Positions 43,709 to 53,601 are shown, counted from the stretch's first letter. The stretch is 64,000 nucleotides of DNA from Cloacimonetes bacterium UBA5210 (GCA_002412625.1 DHVK01000022.1:5478-69477); one strand, 5' to 3'. Notes: a model not told the origin generated them from the sequence alone. Numbers and translations are program-made.

Positions 43709-44967
43709 TGCTCATAGAAGACGATCTTTTTACTATGACCCAGGTCCAGCTTACCAAGCTGGCAAAAAAAATGTCTATCCCCAGTTATACCCAATATAAA
43801 GGCACTGAACTCATCTTTAAAATGTTGGAATTTCAGGCAGCTCAAGAAGGCTTGGCCTTCGTCACCGGTTGTCTGGAAATCATGGACGATGGCTTTGGAT
43901 TTCTTCGCTTTCCCAATAATAGCTATCTCCCCGGGAAAGATGACGTTTACGTATCGCTTACCCAAATCCGCAGATTCAGCCTGAAGAACGGTCACATGGT
44001 CTCTGGTCCGGTGCGTTCACCCAAAGAAGGCGAGAAGTATTACGCTCTGCTAAGAGTAGAATCTGTGAATTATATGGCCCCCACCAATCTTCACGATATG
44101 CGCGGTTTTGACGAACTAACTCCCTACTACCCCACAGAACGGCTGAATCTGGAGTTTGACGCCGATAATCACAGCACCAGAATCATCAATCTCTTCACTC
44201 CGGTGGGCAAAGGACAACGCGGACTAATAGTAGCCGCACCCAGAACCGGAAAGACCACTCTGTTGCAGGATATCGCCAATGCCATCCTCAGCAATCACCC
44301 CGAAGTTTATCTGATCGTGTTGCTGGTCGATGAACGACCTGAGGAAGTTACCGAAATGAAGAAGGTGCTGAAACCAGGCAACAGCGAAGTGATCTCCTCC
44401 ACCTTTGATGAATCCCCGAAAAACCACACCAATGTCGCTGAAATCATCCTTGAGAAATCCAAGCGCATGATCGAGCTTGGCCAGGATGTGGTAATCGTGC
44501 TGGATAGTATCACGCGTCTTGCCAGAGCATACAACAACATCACCCCTTCCAGCGGTAAAGTTCTCTCCGGGGGTATCGATGCCAACGGCTTGATCAAACC
44601 CAAGAAGTTCTTTGGAGCAGCTCGTAATACCGAAGAAGCCGGGAGCCTTACCATCATCGCAACCGCGCTGATCGATACCGGATCCAAGATGGACCAGGTG
44701 ATCTTCGAAGAATTCAAAGGAACCGGCAATATGGAGCTGGTGCTGGACCGCAGTATCTCAGATATGCGCCTGTATCCCGCCATAGACCTCGTGAAATCCG
44801 GAACCAGACGCGAAGAACTGCTGCTCACCAAAAACGAGATCAACCGCATGTATGTTTTGCGTAAATATCTGAAGACGATCAGCCCCATTCAGGGCATCGA
44901 GACTCTGCGCAAACAGATGAAGGCTTCAAAAACCAACGACGAACTCCTGAACTCAATGAGCAATTGA
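43708..44967 (+). CDS. rho: Transcription termination factor Rho
   Basis: 419 residues. An N-terminal helical part (about 1-45) is followed by the cold-shock RNA-binding domain with GFGFLRFPNNSYLPG and DDVYVS. The RecA-like motor has Walker A APRTGKTT, LLVDERPEE, and the Q and R loop segments (GGIDANGLIKPKKFFGAARN). It loads on RNA and terminates transcription as a hexamer. AAGGAG lies upstream. It lacks the large N-terminal insert found in some Bacteroidota Rho proteins. Confidence 0.97.
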   Translation: MLIEDDLFTMTQVQLTKLAKKMSIPSYTQYKGTELIFKMLEFQAAQEGLAFVTGCLEIMDDGFGFLRFPNNSYLPGKDDVYVSLTQIRRFSLKNGHMVSGPVRSPKEGEKYYALLRVESVNYMAPTNLHDMRGFDELTPYYPTERLNLEFDADNHSTRIINLFTPVGKGQRGLIVAAPRTGKTTLLQDIANAILSNHPEVYLIVLLVDERPEEVTEMKKVLKPGNSEVISSTFDESPKNHTNVAEIILEKSKRMIELGQDVVIVLDSITRLARAYNNITPSSGKVLSGGIDANGLIKPKKFFGAARNTEEAGSLTIIATALIDTGSKMDQVIFEEFKGTGNMELVLDRSISDMRLYPAIDLVKSGTRREELLLTKNEINRMYVLRKYLKTISPIQGIETLRKQMKASKTNDELLNSMSN

Positions 44968-46169
44968 TGGAATTAACTGCCCCGGGCGGAGACCTCAACA
45001 AAGTCAAAACAGCCATAGATTTCGGCGCAGATGCGGTGTATTGTGGTTATAACCTGTTTGGATTGCGCGCTACTGCCACAAATCTGGATCAGGCTGATTT
45101 GCGGGAAGCAATCGCCTATGCCCATCAGCACAATGCCAAACTGTATCTGACCCTAAACGCCTATTTGCGCAATGCGGACTATCCTGCTCTCACCCAGTTT
45201 CTAGTCTGGCTAAAAGATAGCGAGATCGACGCCGTAATCGTCTCCGATCCGGGAGTCTTTGATCTGGTCAGGCAATACACCACCATTCCCATTCACATCA
45301 GCACCCAAAGCAACGTGACCTCTGTCGCTGCCGCCCGGTTTTGGGCTGAGCGTGGAGCCAAACGCATTGTTATGGCGCGAGAACTGAGCTTCAGCGAGAT
45401 CCTGGAGATCAAAAATGCTCTACCGGAGCTGGAGCTGGAATGCTTCGTCCATGGAGCGATGTGTGTGGCATACTCCGGACGCTGTCTGCTGAGCGCGTAC
45501 TTCAATCAACGCAGCGCAAACAGCGGTGCCTGCACCCAGGTATGCCGATGGAACTGGGCTTTGGCCGAAGAACAACGCCCCGGGGAGTATCTGCCCATTG
45601 CTGAAGACCAATATGGCAGCCATATCCTCAGCTCCAAGGACCTGTGTCTGTTGGAAAAGCTCCCGGCTTTGATGCAAAGCGGGATACACTCCGGAAAGAT
45701 CGAAGGCCGGATGAAAAGCGAGTACTATGTAGCCCAAATCTGCAGGATCTATCGCAAGGCAATGAGCACTGATCCCGCGGATGAACTCACCTGGAATCTG
45801 CTGCGCGAAGAGCTGGAAAAGGTGTCTCACCGGCCATATTGGCAGGGTTTCTACGAGTTTGACAACACCGACGCCGGCATCGTGGAAAAAAGCAAGGACA
45901 AAGCCTACGTCTCAAATAGAGAGTATTGTGGAAAAGTTATTGCACATGAAGATGGCAACTTGGTTTTCGACTCCCTTAGCAAAGTCTCCATCGGAGATTC
46001 CCTGGAGATCATCTTTCCGGAGTTGAGCAACGATAAAACACTTCAGGTAGTAGAATTATATGATGATGACCACAATCCGGTGCAATGCACCAAGCCCAAC
46101 GCCAGATTCAGGATACCGATGCCAGATTCAGAAGTTGTGGGAGGACTGATTCGCAGATGCGTAGACTAA
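44967..46169 (+). CDS. U32 family peptidase-like protein (TrhP/YegQ-type)
   Basis: 400 residues from ATG 44967 overlapping the rho stop; a TTG three bases earlier is possible. The N-terminus ELTAPGGDLNKVKTAIDFGADAVY and the cysteine-bearing signature CFVHGAMCVAYSGRCLLS with GACTQVCRW are typical. Members such as TrhP (YegQ) bind iron-sulphur and help hydroxylate wobble U34 in tRNA, using prephenate. The substrate of this copy cannot be told from sequence. Confidence 0.9.
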   Translation: MELTAPGGDLNKVKTAIDFGADAVYCGYNLFGLRATATNLDQADLREAIAYAHQHNAKLYLTLNAYLRNADYPALTQFLVWLKDSEIDAVIVSDPGVFDLVRQYTTIPIHISTQSNVTSVAAARFWAERGAKRIVMARELSFSEILEIKNALPELELECFVHGAMCVAYSGRCLLSAYFNQRSANSGACTQVCRWNWALAEEQRPGEYLPIAEDQYGSHILSSKDLCLLEKLPALMQSGIHSGKIEGRMKSEYYVAQICRIYRKAMSTDPADELTWNLLREELEKVSHRPYWQGFYEFDNTDAGIVEKSKDKAYVSNREYCGKVIAHEDGNLVFDSLSKVSIGDSLEIIFPELSNDKTLQVVELYDDDHNPVQCTKPNARFRIPMPDSEVVGGLIRRCVD

Positions 46170-47296
46170 GCCTCATCCTGCTCCTGTTTGCTAGCCTGTC
46201 CCTCTTTGCGCAAGGGCGCAAGGATTTTAGTAACCTGGAAACCTTGTATCGAACCGGGAAGACCTCCGAGGCTGAAAGCCTGCTGGGGACTTTGAAGCCA
46301 AGCAAGGACGAAGAACGCGCTCTGGTGCAATACTATACAGCTCTGCTAAAAAAGAACCAGGCGGAGGCATTGACGCTGTTGAATGCTTGCGCAAACGCAT
46401 ACCCCCAAACGCCTCATGGGCAACTGGCCATGCTGGAAGCTGCCAAGTTTTATATCTTGGACAGAGACATGCAGAAGGCTCAGGCCCTGCTCCGCCGTAT
46501 CAATTCCGCGGACATTGTGGAGCGCTTCTATTGGTCTGCGGTTGTGTTTTACTGGCTGGATGACTTTGCTTCCGCCATCGCAAACGCTGAAAACTACATG
46601 CGCCTCAGCCCCAATGGGAAAGAAGCGGAAAACGCGCTGCACTTGATCTCGGATGCATATATCGGCCAAAGAAAGTACCAAAGTGCGGTTTCCAGCCTCA
46701 GCAAAGTATCCCGCTTGAAGGACTACGACAAACAGTACTACTTTTACAAACTCGGTCTCGCCCACGAACTCAACCAAAATGCCAGAGAAGCCCTGAACGC
46801 CTATCGGGAAGGCTATGAACTGGATAAATATTCTCAAAACGCCTTCAACATCGAAGAACACTTGTTTGCTATGCGGAGTCGAGCGCCTTCCCTGGACCTC
46901 AGCTTCTTGTATCCCTACAGCCCCCTGGAAATCAAACCGGAAGTAGCTGCGGATAGCACCAAAGGCCTGCCTCAGAGCTTGGTTGATAGCCATGGTACCG
47001 TTCCCCCGATACCGGATTTGCCGCCCATAGACCAAAATCAAGCCATCAAGCTGCCCGCTAAACCTACTCAGGGGTTTTTCCTCCAAGCAGGCAGGTTTTC
47101 GGTGGAAGGCAACGCTGAACGCCTTAGCCGCGGGATCAGAGAGATGAAACTTCCTGCCTCCTATTATGAGGATAAATCCCAAGCCCAGACTACTTGGGTG
47201 GTTCTGGCAGGTCCATTTCAGACTTCCGAGGACACCGATCGCGCCCGCATACGGCTCACCAACAGCGAGATTAACAGCTTCATCGTTCAATATTAA
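46157..47296 (+). CDS. TPR-repeat protein with C-terminal SPOR domain, exported
   Basis: 379 residues from ATG 46157 inside the end of the U32 gene. A signal peptide (about 1-19, LSLILLLFASLSLFAQ) is followed by TPR-like helical repeats (about 25-255) and a Pro-rich linker. The SPOR domain (about 310-379: GFFLQAGRFSVEGNAERL to NSFIVQY) binds denuded peptidoglycan at division sites. Domain order suggests a periplasmic cell-wall or division scaffold. It is preceded and followed by overlapping genes. Confidence 0.82.
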   Translation: MRRLSLILLLFASLSLFAQGRKDFSNLETLYRTGKTSEAESLLGTLKPSKDEERALVQYYTALLKKNQAEALTLLNACANAYPQTPHGQLAMLEAAKFYILDRDMQKAQALLRRINSADIVERFYWSAVVFYWLDDFASAIANAENYMRLSPNGKEAENALHLISDAYIGQRKYQSAVSSLSKVSRLKDYDKQYYFYKLGLAHELNQNAREALNAYREGYELDKYSQNAFNIEEHLFAMRSRAPSLDLSFLYPYSPLEIKPEVAADSTKGLPQSLVDSHGTVPPIPDLPPIDQNQAIKLPAKPTQGFFLQAGRFSVEGNAERLSRGIREMKLPASYYEDKSQAQTTWVVLAGPFQTSEDTDRARIRLTNSEINSFIVQY

Positions 47297-49926
47297 TGGA
47301 TAAAACAAAGCTCACCCCAATGTTGCGCCAGTTTTACGAGGTGAAGGACGCTCATCCGGATAAACTCGTGCTGTTCCGCATGGGAGATTTCTACGAGACC
47401 TTCTTTGAAGATGCGATCACCGCGTCCAGAATCCTGAACATCACTCTCACCACCCGCAACAAGAACGACGACAACCCCGTACCGCTTGCCGGATTCCCCT
47501 ATCACGCGCTGGATAACTATCTGGACAAACTGATTAAAAGTGGGCTGAAGGTAGCCATTTGTGAACAAACAGAAGACCCCAAAAAGGCAGTCGGCCTGGT
47601 CAAGCGTGAAGTTACCGAGATCATTACCCCCGGTGCGGTGCTGGATCAAAACCTGCTGGAGGGAAACGCGAACGTATTTCTCTGCTCTCTATTTCGCCAC
47701 GACAAGTTCAAGCATTGCGGGCTTGCCTCTCTGGATCTCTCCACCGGCGAGTTTTTCTTTACCGAAGTCCACGAAGCGGAAGTAGCCAATGAGCTGCAAC
47801 GCCTGAGACCGGCAGAGATCTTGGTGGATAACCCTGCCAACGAAGCCTTTGTTAAAAACCTGAAGCTGGAGCATGAACCAACAATCAGCATCTTTGACCA
47901 CTGGCAGTTTCAACCTGCTGAAGCCAAAGCGCTGCTAAAGCAGCATTTTGGTGTGAGCAGCCTGGAACCCTTCGGCGCGCATAATCGTGTGGCGGGCGCC
48001 ACCGCAGCCGGAGGCGCTCTGGCATATGTGATGAGCCTCTACCGGGTGCCCCTGGCGCATATCACTGCCTTGCGCTATTACTCTCTCACCCATTATATGC
48101 AGCTGGACGAAATCAGCCGCCGTAATCTGGAATTGATCCGCAGCATCCGCTACGGCAGCCGGCATGGCAGCCTGCTCAGCGTGATCGACCAGACCCAAAC
48201 CCCCATGGGTGGCCGCTTGCTGCAACAATGGCTCTTGCACCCCCTGATCGACCTTGAGCAAATCCTGAAACGCCAAAGCGTGATCTCGGCCTTCATCAGG
48301 CAAACAGCCTATTTGAAGGATATCCGCACATCCCTGCGCGAAATCGGCGACATCTCGCGCATTGTCTCGCGTCTGGGCTCTTTGCGCATCAATCCCCGCG
48401 AACTTCTGGCTCTGCGCGGCTATCTGCTCAGTGCCCGCGAGCTGAAGCAGAAGCTGGCCATCTTTAACGAAGAGCTCTTTGCAGAGTGGATTGGCATCCT
48501 GGATACCTTTTCGGATATTGAAGCTGCCATTGACAGCGCTATCGCAGAAAACCCTCCGGTGACCATCACCGATGGCGGGATCTTTCGCAAGGGATATCAG
48601 GATGATCTGGATGAACTGATGGATCTGGTGCACGATGGTAAAAGCTGGATTGCCCGCCTGGAAGAAGACGAGAAACGCAAGACCGGAATCTCCAGCCTGA
48701 AGGTAGGCTACAACCGCGTTTTTGGCTATTACATCGAAGTAACCGCAGCCCATAAAAGCAAGGTTCCGGATTACTATATTCCAAAGCAGACCCTGGTCAA
48801 TTCGGAACGCTACATCTCCCCCCGGCTGAAAGAATTTGAAGCCAAAGTGCTATCCAGCGAAGAAAAGATCAAGAATCTGGAGTATGAGCTCTACAAGGAG
48901 CTGCGCACCCAGCTTGCCGCCCATCTCCCCCGCCTTCAGAAGCTGAGTGATGTGATCGCGGAATCCGATGTCTTCAGTTCCCTTGCCTTTTTAGCCTGGC
49001 AAAACCACTATTCCTGCCCCATCTTCACCGAAGCCCGGGATCTGCATATCGATGCCGGACGCCATCCTGTGATCGAGAAACTAATGGGTGAAGCAGAGTT
49101 CATTCCAAACGATACCAGGCTGGACTATCCTGATACCTGCGTAGCACTGATCACCGGACCGAACATGGCGGGAAAATCCACCTATCTGCGGCAGGTTGGG
49201 CTCCTGGTTATCCTCGCTCAGATGGGCAGCTACGTCCCGGCAAAGTCGATCCGCCTGCCAATCTTTGACCGTGTCTTCACCCGGGTAGGAGCATCAGACA
49301 ACCTTGCTCAAGGGCAAAGCACCTTCCTGGTAGAGATGATCGAAACCGCAAACATCATGAACTCTGCCACATCCCAATCCTTGATTCTGTTGGATGAAAT
49401 CGGACGCGGAACCTCCACCTTCGACGGCCTCAGCCTGGCATGGGCGATCATCGAACAGATTCAGCGCCAGATCAAAGCCCTCACACTTTTTGCCACCCAC
49501 TACCACGAACTTACCGAATTGGAAAACATCTATCCCGAAATCAAGAACTACAACGTGGCGGTTAAACTATTCAACGAACAAATGATCTTTATCCGTAAGA
49601 TCGAACGCGGAGGCGCAGACCAAAGCTACGGCATCCAGGTAGCGCGTCTGGCCGGAATTCCACCCAAGGTTATCCGCCGGGCTCAGGAAATCCTGAAAAA
49701 CCTGGAGGAACACGAAATCAGCCCCCAGGGTCTGACCGCCAGCCTACGCAAAAAGCTGGCAAACTCCACTCCGCAATTGGAAATCTTTGAAGTTATGTTC
49801 GATAAAGCCAACGAAAACGAACACCTGATCACCAAGATCAAGGATATCGAGCTCGAAAGCACAAGCCCCATTGCCGCCTGGCAATTACTCCAAGAACTAC
49901 AGAATGATCTTTTAGGAGAATCATGA
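47296..49926 (+). CDS. mutS: DNA mismatch repair protein MutS
   Basis: 876 residues. The mismatch-binding F-x-E motif is in FRMGDFYETFFEDA. Walker A GPNMAGKST lies near residue 620, and LLDEIGRGTSTFDG carries Walker B. It recognises base mismatches and recruits MutL, which is not in this window. The start overlaps the upstream stop by one base, the end overlaps the next gene by 4. Confidence 0.97.
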   Translation: MDKTKLTPMLRQFYEVKDAHPDKLVLFRMGDFYETFFEDAITASRILNITLTTRNKNDDNPVPLAGFPYHALDNYLDKLIKSGLKVAICEQTEDPKKAVGLVKREVTEIITPGAVLDQNLLEGNANVFLCSLFRHDKFKHCGLASLDLSTGEFFFTEVHEAEVANELQRLRPAEILVDNPANEAFVKNLKLEHEPTISIFDHWQFQPAEAKALLKQHFGVSSLEPFGAHNRVAGATAAGGALAYVMSLYRVPLAHITALRYYSLTHYMQLDEISRRNLELIRSIRYGSRHGSLLSVIDQTQTPMGGRLLQQWLLHPLIDLEQILKRQSVISAFIRQTAYLKDIRTSLREIGDISRIVSRLGSLRINPRELLALRGYLLSARELKQKLAIFNEELFAEWIGILDTFSDIEAAIDSAIAENPPVTITDGGIFRKGYQDDLDELMDLVHDGKSWIARLEEDEKRKTGISSLKVGYNRVFGYYIEVTAAHKSKVPDYYIPKQTLVNSERYISPRLKEFEAKVLSSEEKIKNLEYELYKELRTQLAAHLPRLQKLSDVIAESDVFSSLAFLAWQNHYSCPIFTEARDLHIDAGRHPVIEKLMGEAEFIPNDTRLDYPDTCVALITGPNMAGKSTYLRQVGLLVILAQMGSYVPAKSIRLPIFDRVFTRVGASDNLAQGQSTFLVEMIETANIMNSATSQSLILLDEIGRGTSTFDGLSLAWAIIEQIQRQIKALTLFATHYHELTELENIYPEIKNYNVAVKLFNEQMIFIRKIERGGADQSYGIQVARLAGIPPKVIRRAQEILKNLEEHEISPQGLTASLRKKLANSTPQLEIFEVMFDKANENEHLITKIKDIELESTSPIAAWQLLQELQNDLLGES

Positions 49927-51623
49927 AACGATACATCATTATCTCGCTAATCCTCTTATCACTATTCGCTTGCGCCGGCCCCCGGGGAGATGCCGCCGGT
50001 ATCATCAACTCCGAACGTATCTCTTATCCGGATTTTATCCATTCCTACCAGGGACACACGGCAAACTTTCAACAAACCAATCAGCGCATGCCGAACGCGG
50101 ATGAAAAAAAAGCCATCTTTCAGAATACATGGAAGAACATCAGCACCCACGTTATCCTGAAGGACTATTTTAAGCGCTATCAGATCACGGTTAGCGAGCA
50201 AGAGGTCATCGACTCCCTGATGGCAAACATCCCCACTATCGTGACCAATAACCCCGCCTTCACCGTGAACGGCAAATTTGATCGCGAGCTCTATTATCAA
50301 TCTATCCGCTACGACAGCCCGATAAACATGAGCGGCATCCGGCGCAACTATTACGAGTACTACGTCCCGGTGCAAAAGCTGAAAGACCGGCTGATCAACG
50401 AAGACCTGCGTAACACCAGGAAGATCGGCAGAATTGCCGAAATCGCCGTCAGTAAGGCCGATTTTGATCTGGTCGTGTTTGATCCCCAGGCGATGGAGCC
50501 GATCATCAGCGATAGTGAGATCGAAACGTTCTACAAACGAAATCTGCAACGTTTCGCCATGGATCCGGTGTATGCGGTTGAATACCTCAGCCTTCCGGTG
50601 AACCCTTTGGAAGCAGATTTCATCTACACCAAAGCTGTAACCGACAGCATCTATGAGCAAGTCATGGCCGGTAAAAGCCTCGATTCCGTAATTCTGGAAC
50701 GCAGCGCGCAGCTGCCGGGCATCACCCTTTCTGAACCCGGCTTTGTGCGCATCGAAAACATCGACCCGGACACGCTGCCCGTTCTGGAATCTCTGCCTGA
50801 TAACGCCCACAGCCGTCCGATCCCGGTGGGCAGAGGATTTGCCATCTATCAGAAACTGCAACGCACAAAATCCATGCTCAGCTATCGCGCCCTCCAGATC
50901 CCGCCCATCCTTTCCCCTTCCACCATCAACATTCAGTATAGCCAGGCATTGGGTGCGCTTAGTCTGTCGAAGAACCTGGGCATCGGCCTTGCCGCGGAAG
51001 AGCTTGGCCTGGAACTTGTCAAGCACAAAGACCTCAGCGTCAACGACCTCTGGTATGCGGATAAACTGATTGTGGAAATGGTGAATACGCAATTGTTGGA
51101 ACGCAAAAAAGGAGACTTCCTGGATCCTCTGTATTCCACAATCACCGGAAGCTGGCTGGTGATTCGCCTCTCCGAAAACATGGTGAACCGGGTTTACCCG
51201 CTCTCTGAAGTGAAGCAGCTCATTGTTCCGGAAATCCTCCAGACTCGCAGAATGCATCTGGCGGAGCAGAAAGCAAGGGAATGGCTGAGCGAAAATCCTG
51301 ATTTCAAACCCCTTCCCGGCAAAGACAATGTCCAGCGTTTCACAAAAGCCGGCATTGACAGCGAATATGCCGGACACGCACTCGATCTGGTATATGTGGA
51401 AGCCCTGCAACGGCATCTGCAGAAGAAAGCGCCTCAGGTGCATAAACTGGGCAGCCTGCACGTCATCCTCATCCCCACCGCCTATTACCCTCAAAAGGGA
51501 CAGAAAGCCGAGCTTGCGACCATTAAAAGCCTTTATACACGTCAGCTTGACCCGAATTGGTTCGAAAACTGGATGCAGGATAAACGCGATAAAGCTCGCG
51601 TGCACATCTTTGTGAAACCATGA
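49923..51623 (+). CDS. SurA/PrsA-like periplasmic foldase lipoprotein
   Basis: 566 residues. The N-terminus KRYIIISLILLSLFACAG is a lipoprotein signal with lipobox LFAC, so it should be lipid-anchored. A SurA-N-like helical domain (about 25-165) precedes a parvulin-like region (about 185-315) that is diverged. It probably chaperones envelope proteins, perhaps including outer-membrane barrels such as SprA; isomerase activity is doubtful. A 547-codon open frame lies antisense to it and is regarded as a shadow. Confidence 0.75.
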   Translation: MKRYIIISLILLSLFACAGPRGDAAGIINSERISYPDFIHSYQGHTANFQQTNQRMPNADEKKAIFQNTWKNISTHVILKDYFKRYQITVSEQEVIDSLMANIPTIVTNNPAFTVNGKFDRELYYQSIRYDSPINMSGIRRNYYEYYVPVQKLKDRLINEDLRNTRKIGRIAEIAVSKADFDLVVFDPQAMEPIISDSEIETFYKRNLQRFAMDPVYAVEYLSLPVNPLEADFIYTKAVTDSIYEQVMAGKSLDSVILERSAQLPGITLSEPGFVRIENIDPDTLPVLESLPDNAHSRPIPVGRGFAIYQKLQRTKSMLSYRALQIPPILSPSTINIQYSQALGALSLSKNLGIGLAAEELGLELVKHKDLSVNDLWYADKLIVEMVNTQLLERKKGDFLDPLYSTITGSWLVIRLSENMVNRVYPLSEVKQLIVPEILQTRRMHLAEQKAREWLSENPDFKPLPGKDNVQRFTKAGIDSEYAGHALDLVYVEALQRHLQKKAPQVHKLGSLHVILIPTAYYPQKGQKAELATIKSLYTRQLDPNWFENWMQDKRDKARVHIFVKP

Positions 51624-52063
51624 CCGATCTGCACTTTATGACCGAAGCCCTTGGCGAAGCCATGCGTGCCGCTGCTGAGGACGAAGTCCCCGTCGGTGCT
51701 TGCCTGGTAAGAGATGGCGAGATCGTGCTGCGCAACCATAACCGCACCAAGCAGCTCAACAACCCCCTTGCTCATGCCGAAAAACTGATCCTGGACGAAG
51801 CAGAGGCCATGGGCATCAAGTATCTGCAGGATTATACCCTCTACGTGAGCCTTGAGCCATGTTTAATGTGCAGCGGTGCCATCATCTTGGCGCGGGTCGG
51901 GCGCGTGGTCTATGGCTGTGCCGACCCCAAAGCGGGTGCTGCAGGCTCTATCTATCAGACATTTCTGGATAAAAGTTTCAACCATCATCCCGCTCTCAAA
52001 ACCGGGGTTCTGAGCGATCAATGCGCTTTGGTCTTGACAGATTTCTTCAAAAATAAACGGTGA
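51620..52063 (+). CDS. tadA: tRNA adenosine(34) deaminase
   Basis: 147 residues. Zinc and catalytic motif HAE (52-54) and PCxxC (C81, C84, in LEPCLMCSGA) are complete. TadA converts A34 to inosine in tRNA-Arg(ACG). Guanine and other nucleoside deaminases look alike, so identity rests on length and the segment VPVGACLVRDGE. The start overlaps the foldase gene. Its 3' end contains the TTGACA upstream of tRNA-Ser. Confidence 0.88.
   Translation: MTDLHFMTEALGEAMRAAAEDEVPVGACLVRDGEIVLRNHNRTKQLNNPLAHAEKLILDEAEAMGIKYLQDYTLYVSLEPCLMCSGAIILARVGRVVYGCADPKAGAAGSIYQTFLDKSFNHHPALKTGVLSDQCALVLTDFFKNKR
52034..52059 (+). promoter_or_regulatory. Putative tRNA-Ser promoter within tadA
   Basis: TTGACA (52034-52039) lies 40 bases before the tRNA, inside the last codons of tadA. 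The -10 is unclear; TAAACG at 52054-52059 has short spacing. Confidence 0.35.
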
Positions 52064-52073
52064 ACACATGCGC

Positions 52074-52163
52074 GGAGAGTTGCCGGAGCGGTTGAACGGG
52101 GCGGTCTCGAAAACCGTTGTATCCTCACGGGTACCCAGGGTTCGAATCCCTGACTCTCCGCCA
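52074..52163 (+). tRNA. tRNA-Ser (anticodon CGA)
   Basis: The acceptor arms GGAGAGT (52074-52080) and ACTCTCC (52153-52159) pair perfectly. The anticodon loop CTCGAAA gives CGA, which reads UCG. A long variable arm, expected for serine, lies before the T-arm CAGGG-TTCGAAT-CCCTG. CCA is encoded at 52161-52163 and a run of seven T follows. Confidence 0.95.
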
Positions 52164-52170
52164 TTTTTTT
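52164..52170 (+). terminator. T-tract after tRNA-Ser
   Basis: Seven T residues follow the tRNA directly; the tRNA acceptor stem could act as the terminator hairpin. Read-through into the phosphotransferase gene is still possible. Confidence 0.3.
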
Positions 52171-52177
52171 GGGGGCC

Positions 52178-53143
52178 ATGATGCAAGGCTTCCCCCCAGA
52201 ACTAATCCACACTGCGGCAGAGCTCTACGCGCTTCACCAGCCTCCCGCGTTCTTTGCCCGCAGCCATCAACATTCCCGGGGCTGCTTGTATGAAACCGGC
52301 AGCTACATCCTGAAGATCCTCCGCACAGACAAGCCCTCAGACATCTCCACAGCTGAAAAGCGCGTCCGTTTTGCCCGCTATCTCCAATCCAATGGGCTTT
52401 TGTGCCAGAACTTTATCTATTCTAAGCAGCATAAACTTGTGGAACTGATGAAGTTCCAAGGAGAATACTTTCTGATCTCGGCCTGGCTGAAGATCGAGGC
52501 TCTGCCGCACGCCGATCTGCACCCCAATCAGCTAACAGACTACTATCTAAACTGGGCTAAGCTGCTGGCAGACACGCATCGGCTCTCGCCCCATTTTCGG
52601 GGCAATACTCCTCCACATTGGCACTCTGAATGGCAAGCCTGCTACGATTCGCTCCCGGATGAAGATGTCAAATCCCCGCTCATGACCCTGAAAAAGAGCC
52701 TGGACAAGCGAGACTCTTCTGCGGCAAACTTCGGCTTCATCCATAATGACGCGCATCCCAAGAACATCCTGGAAAACGCGGAGGGATTGCACCTCATCGA
52801 TTTTGACCGAAGCTGCACGCATTTCTTTGTCCAGGATATCGCCAACGCGATCTATAGCGAGTTTTCCCGCGTCAACTTCCACTCTGCGCACACCGCAACC
52901 ACGGAAGAAATGGCAGAGTATTTCCTAAAACCATTTTTACGCGCCTATCTGCAAGCCTATCCCTTGCCGGCAGAAGATCTCCGGGATCTGGAGACCTTTC
53001 TGTATTATCGGCAGATTATCATGTTTGGCATATTTTACCGCGAAATCGAAGCCGCAGCCCCGGAATACTTGGCGATCTTCAGAGAGAACATACTTTCACG
53101 GAAACCCTTTCTGGAGCTGGATATTGCGGCGCTTTGTAGTTAG
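52178..53143 (+). CDS. Aminoglycoside phosphotransferase-fold kinase family protein
   Basis: About 321 residues; starts at ATG 52178 or 52181 behind GGGGG, or TTG 52169. The catalytic loop is FIHNDAHPKNI (compare HGDxxxxN) and the metal-binding loop HLIDFDRS, both of the APH/choline kinase fold. Such proteins include aminoglycoside, homoserine, choline and fructosamine kinases; the substrate is not evident. A resistance role is not supported by context. Confidence 0.8.
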   Translation: MMQGFPPELIHTAAELYALHQPPAFFARSHQHSRGCLYETGSYILKILRTDKPSDISTAEKRVRFARYLQSNGLLCQNFIYSKQHKLVELMKFQGEYFLISAWLKIEALPHADLHPNQLTDYYLNWAKLLADTHRLSPHFRGNTPPHWHSEWQACYDSLPDEDVKSPLMTLKKSLDKRDSSAANFGFIHNDAHPKNILENAEGLHLIDFDRSCTHFFVQDIANAIYSEFSRVNFHSAHTATTEEMAEYFLKPFLRAYLQAYPLPAEDLRDLETFLYYRQIIMFGIFYREIEAAAPEYLAIFRENILSRKPFLELDIAALCS

Positions 53144-53274
53144 ACCTTGGCTATTAGGGCTTGCTTGAGGAGTTGCTGGCGGGGATCGCAGGCAATGCAT
53201 TGCTGGTCGATAATTGGCAGAAAAACGTGCGAGACGCTCGCGTTCCACTCGCAATTAAGCTCGCATTAAGCTAT

Positions 53275-53339
53275 TGTTAAGCTGTCATTCTCCCATGCCC
53301 ATAGCACGATAAGGGCATAAAACCAGCTTCAACTCAAGG
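53275..53339. repeat. Dispersed intergenic repeat, copy E
   Basis: It contains ATTCTCCCATGCCCATAGC, then ACGATAAGGGCAT. ATGCCC and GGGCAT form a perfect 6-bp inverted repeat around a 12-base loop. It aligns with copies A and D over about 55 bases. Confidence 0.5.
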
Positions 53340-53601
53340 CAAGAACACAAGTATCGGGCAAGCGATCCGGCTCAGTTCTCACGGATTGCAGCAGTTGCCC
53401 TTTTTCTGCTGCCCATGTCCAGCCCTTGAAGACTTCCTGAGCCAGGCTCAAGATGTCCTCAGGAGATCATCGGGAGCCTAAGCGCAGCGTAGGACTCGGG
53501 ACAAAACAAAGCGATTGTAAATGGATCCGCATTATGAGCATCCGCATCTTTTTGCCACTCTCCAAGGTGCCTTTATTCACTTTTCAACAATGCCTTAGCT
53601 C

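Noticed and set aside
49962..51605. 547-codon open frame on the - strand
   Set aside because: It is antisense to a clear lipoprotein foldase gene and rich in His, Phe, Asp and Gln, as expected for a shadow frame; no domain is recognisable.
52178..53143. Aminoglycoside resistance gene
   Set aside because: Only the kinase fold is shared. There is no mobile context, and the sequence does not resemble a known resistance enzyme.
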